64,000 nt of DNA from Cannabis sativa (taxonomy: Eukaryota; Streptophyta; Magnoliopsida; Rosales; Cannabaceae), in assembly GCF_029168945.1 (NCBI RefSeq), contig NC_083610.1, forward strand, positions 50,547,429 through 50,611,428, given 5' to 3'. The notes under the pieces were generated by a model, which was not told where the DNA came from, searched no databases, and was given only the letters and a program-made list of their open reading frames with translations. Below, piece after piece: positions 61,643 through 64,000 of this stretch; positions within the stretch are counted from its first letter, which is position 1, and each line of letters opens with the position of its first letter. The translations under genes were made by a program, and so were the position numbers.

Positions 61643-63297
61643 ATGGTGGAGACTAGAAGCACTCGTCGACCTCACCTCTAGAGAATGCTCAAGATCCAAA
61701 TGAGGAAGACGTAGCCTCAAGAGCAGCTGAGGGCTTCGAGGAAGAAGGAGGAATTCCTGATGATGACTACGAGGGAAACCTCGATGAGTATGCCTACGAT
61801 GAAGGTAGCTACTCAGAGTTGGTGCTTCTAAGGCAAAAAGCAATCGATCACGAAGCTGAGATCGAAGCCCAAAAAGCACAAAACCAAAAAATGCAAGAGG
61901 TAATGCTAGCCATGCAAAAAGCCATGGAGGCAGCTGGCATCCACGTGCATCCCAAGGCAATGACTGCTGGACTTAGTAAGGAACCAGAGGAATCCTCGCC
62001 TAGCACCCAACAGCAAAAGTCTAGGGAACCTAGCCCCATAAGGTATCTCGCTGAAGGGAACCAAAAGAAAAACCCTACCTCTACCCCTGGGAGAAAGAAA
62101 AAGGCGCAGGATCCGTGAAAGGTCCGCTCAGATTTCCCTAAAGGGAAAGGTCCGTAGAGGGGCAAGCTCCAAAAAGGGAGTCTTGGCCCTCAGGATCGAG
62201 AGGACCGAAAAAGCGTTTCCGTGCACCAAGAGCCCGGAGGTAGAGGAAGAAGAGGACAGAGATGTCCTCCCGTTGATTTGAGAAATCAAATCAATGGGAA
62301 TCAAGGTGACCTCCGGGATCACCTTGACCAAAAGAAATACGGGCCCGCGGTCTCCACGGGAACGTTAAATGAAGGAATCATGGCGGAACTCGCCATACTC
62401 CGAAAAGATACCGCCCGAGTCTCCCGGAGACAAAAAGGGGACGACTCAGACTGTGAGGACCGGGAGCCATGTGCTAAGCACATCCTGGAAGCAGAGCTCC
62501 CCAAGAAGTTTAAGATGCCCGAAATGGCAGCTTATACCGGGAACTCCGATCCAAGTGATCACTTGTCGCGGTTTAACCGTGTCATGACGGTCATGAGAGT
62601 CAGCAATGACACAAAATGTCTGTGCTTCCCGCTTACTCTAAGCGGGTCCGCGGAGGAATGGTTCAAGAAACTGGAACCAGGATCCGTGGGCTGTTGGAAC
62701 AAGTTACAGACCAACTTCCGGAGACAGTTTGTCGCCGCAAGAAAGGTCAACCTGGAGGTCAGCGCCTTCACTAACATCAAGCAACTGCCCACAGAGACCT
62801 TGAAAAACTATATAAAGAGGTTCCGAGAGGAAGCCTCGAAGACCAAGAAAGTTCATGACGGACAACAACTTGCCCTTCTCCAGGCAGGTATCCGTACAGG
62901 GACTCCATTCTGGAACGAACTACAACAGGAAGGAGCTGCAAGCCTTCAGGACTTCCAGAAAAGAGTCCAAAAGTACATCAACCTTGAAGAGGCCCAAATA
63001 GTGGCCTATGGAGGATACTATCCCACCGGGATAGCAGGGTATATGCCCGGAGCACCGCTCTCGGGTACTGTCCCGACCGCGGCTCCACCCATGAGCGGCA
63101 TACAGTTCTCTGCTACTCCTGGATACAGTCAGGGCCAGGCCTTGGCCCCTGCATCGTCCCATTTTGGAAATCCCTCGGGGATAAATGGACAAGCTCCCTC
63201 GCACTCCGCTCCAACCGCCAGCCTAGTAGGCCCCTCCCAGGGCTCAAGGAGTAAACGATCCTCCAAAGGCAACACCCGGACGAAGGAGAAACACTAA
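61643..63297 (+). pseudogene. gag: Element E gag (Tat type), lightly broken
   Basis: ATG 61643 (MVETRSTRRPHL) meets a stop after 13 codons. The next frame runs 61690-62118 (acidic, then a coiled-coil-like QKAIDHEAEIEAQKAQNQKM), stops, and the main frame 62221-63297 carries the capsid core: LPKKFKMPEMAAYTGNSDPS, LCFPLTLSGSAEEWFKKLEP, LPTETLKNYIKRFREEASKT. A Gly/Pro/Ala-rich tail follows. The stop at 63295-63297 (TAA) is in the frame that continues into the knuckle and protease, so it looks like a single C-to-T change. Confidence 0.88.
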
Positions 63298-64000
63298 AAG
63301 AGGGGGTGCACTCCACAGTACACCCAGTACACGGAGGTGACGGACTCCCAAGAGCGTGTGTACTTTGCTACTAGGCAAAATACGCACTACCGGAGACCAC
63401 CTCCGTTGTACAAAGATAGCTCCCGGAGGGACCCCAATAAAAGATGCGAGTACCACAATGACATTGGGCACAACACCAATGAATGCAAAAATCTCAAGGA
63501 TGAGATTGAAGACCTGATCCGATTGGGCCACCTCTATGAGTGGATCAAGAATCGGCTGCCTCACCTCAATCCGGGTCAGGCGACAGGGGTTGTACCGCAG
63601 GGAACACCAGGGGGTGCAGCAGGAGTATTGGCTCCAGTTGCTCCCGCCGGAGATGCCCAGCACATCCCCGGTCTGCCACCCAGACCCAATGGGAGAGTGG
63701 CCATGATCTCAGGAGGGCCCCATATTGGAGGAACCACCCGCAAGGAATTGAAGCGGTACGCGGGGGCCGTAAAACATAATGAGGTTTGGGAGGTTACTCA
63801 ACTCCCAGCTCAAAGGCCCCGGATGATGGATCAACCCATCACGTTCACGGAAGAAGACGCCAAGACGGTGCGCTTCCCTCACCATAATCCGTTGGTCATC
63901 GAGACCCCCATCGCCAATAAAGTTGTGGCCGGAGTCTTGATTGACAATGGAAGTTTCGTGAATCTACTCTTCAAAGAGGCCTTCACTGCAATAGGCCTGA
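63298..64000 (+). pseudogene. pro: Element E gag tail and protease start (continues past window)
   Basis: In the same frame as 62221-63297 after its TAA, and open to the window edge. It carries the degenerate Tat-type knuckle CEYHNDIGHNTNECKNLKDE, then MISGGPHIGG, ITFTEEDAKTVRFPHHNPLV and the start of the aspartic protease, VVAGVLIDNGSFVNLLFKEA. The active-site triad reads D-N-G in place of D-S/T-G; Tat elements often vary here. The product would process Gag-Pol. Confidence 0.85.

Larger units (their letters stand above)
60849..64000 (+). mobile_element. Element E: Tat-like Ty3/gypsy retrotransposon, 5' part (runs off the window)
   Basis: LTR start TGTTGCCCCTGATTTTGCCC at 60849, LTR end GGTCAACA at 61583, candidate primer site at 61587, then gag and the start of protease. 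Noticeably higher G/C and CpG content than the surrounding A2 DNA. It interrupts A2. Pol should lie to the right of the window. Confidence 0.88.

Overview
The window is nuclear DNA of a flowering plant, almost certainly a dicot. The evidence is a chromodomain-bearing Ty3/gypsy element, Tat- and Athila-like gypsy elements, several Ty1/copia families, a plant-type hAT transposon, and a fragment of a plant-specific tau-class glutathione S-transferase gene. The species cannot be fixed from sequence alone. No complete host gene is visible. Nearly everything is transposable element, stacked in nests up to three deep. The only gene that still looks intact is a hAT transposase.

Layout. 1-10084: minus-strand, gag-only copia-type element A1, cut by the left edge, carrying captured fragments of two host genes (6.2-7.9 kb). 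10365-12407: solo LTR with target duplication ACTCA. 12955-14900: decayed minus-strand copia element. 15050-28290: decayed Tat-type gypsy gag, split by a solo LTR of family A (16244-27205, TSD TACTG), itself split by a full-length chromovirus (17054-26111, TSD TTTAG). 28301-28467: G-rich minisatellite. 28507-34580: minus-strand Athila/Tat-like element C with gag and protease but no reverse transcriptase or integrase. 34581-37186: 3' end of B1, a pol-bearing relative of family A. 37372-46155: copia element D, split by a solo LTR of family B (37923-41861, TSD GATTG), itself split by a chromovirus solo LTR (39329-41390, TSD GCCAT). 46.4-48.6 kb: AT-rich repeat-like DNA. 48628-49657: minus-strand Tat gag-protease remnant. 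49658-60848: element A2 (family A, plus strand), with a hAT transposon (51327-55379, TSD AGTACCTC) inside its 5' LTR. 60849-64000: 5' part of a Tat-like gypsy element E, inserted in A2 and running off the right edge.

How the parts relate. Family A elements have long LTRs (about 1.9 kb), a long AT-rich leader, a gag gene and no polymerase. B1 shares their LTR layout and an identical stretch at the polypurine tract, and still carries a reverse-transcriptase fragment, so a B-like element is the natural candidate helper. Element C is a second, unrelated lineage that kept gag and lost pol. The A leader holds conserved non-coding blocks and a CpG-rich island of hairpins, and in A1 the host gene fragments sit within that island. 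These leader structures and the pol-less elements are the most interesting material here.
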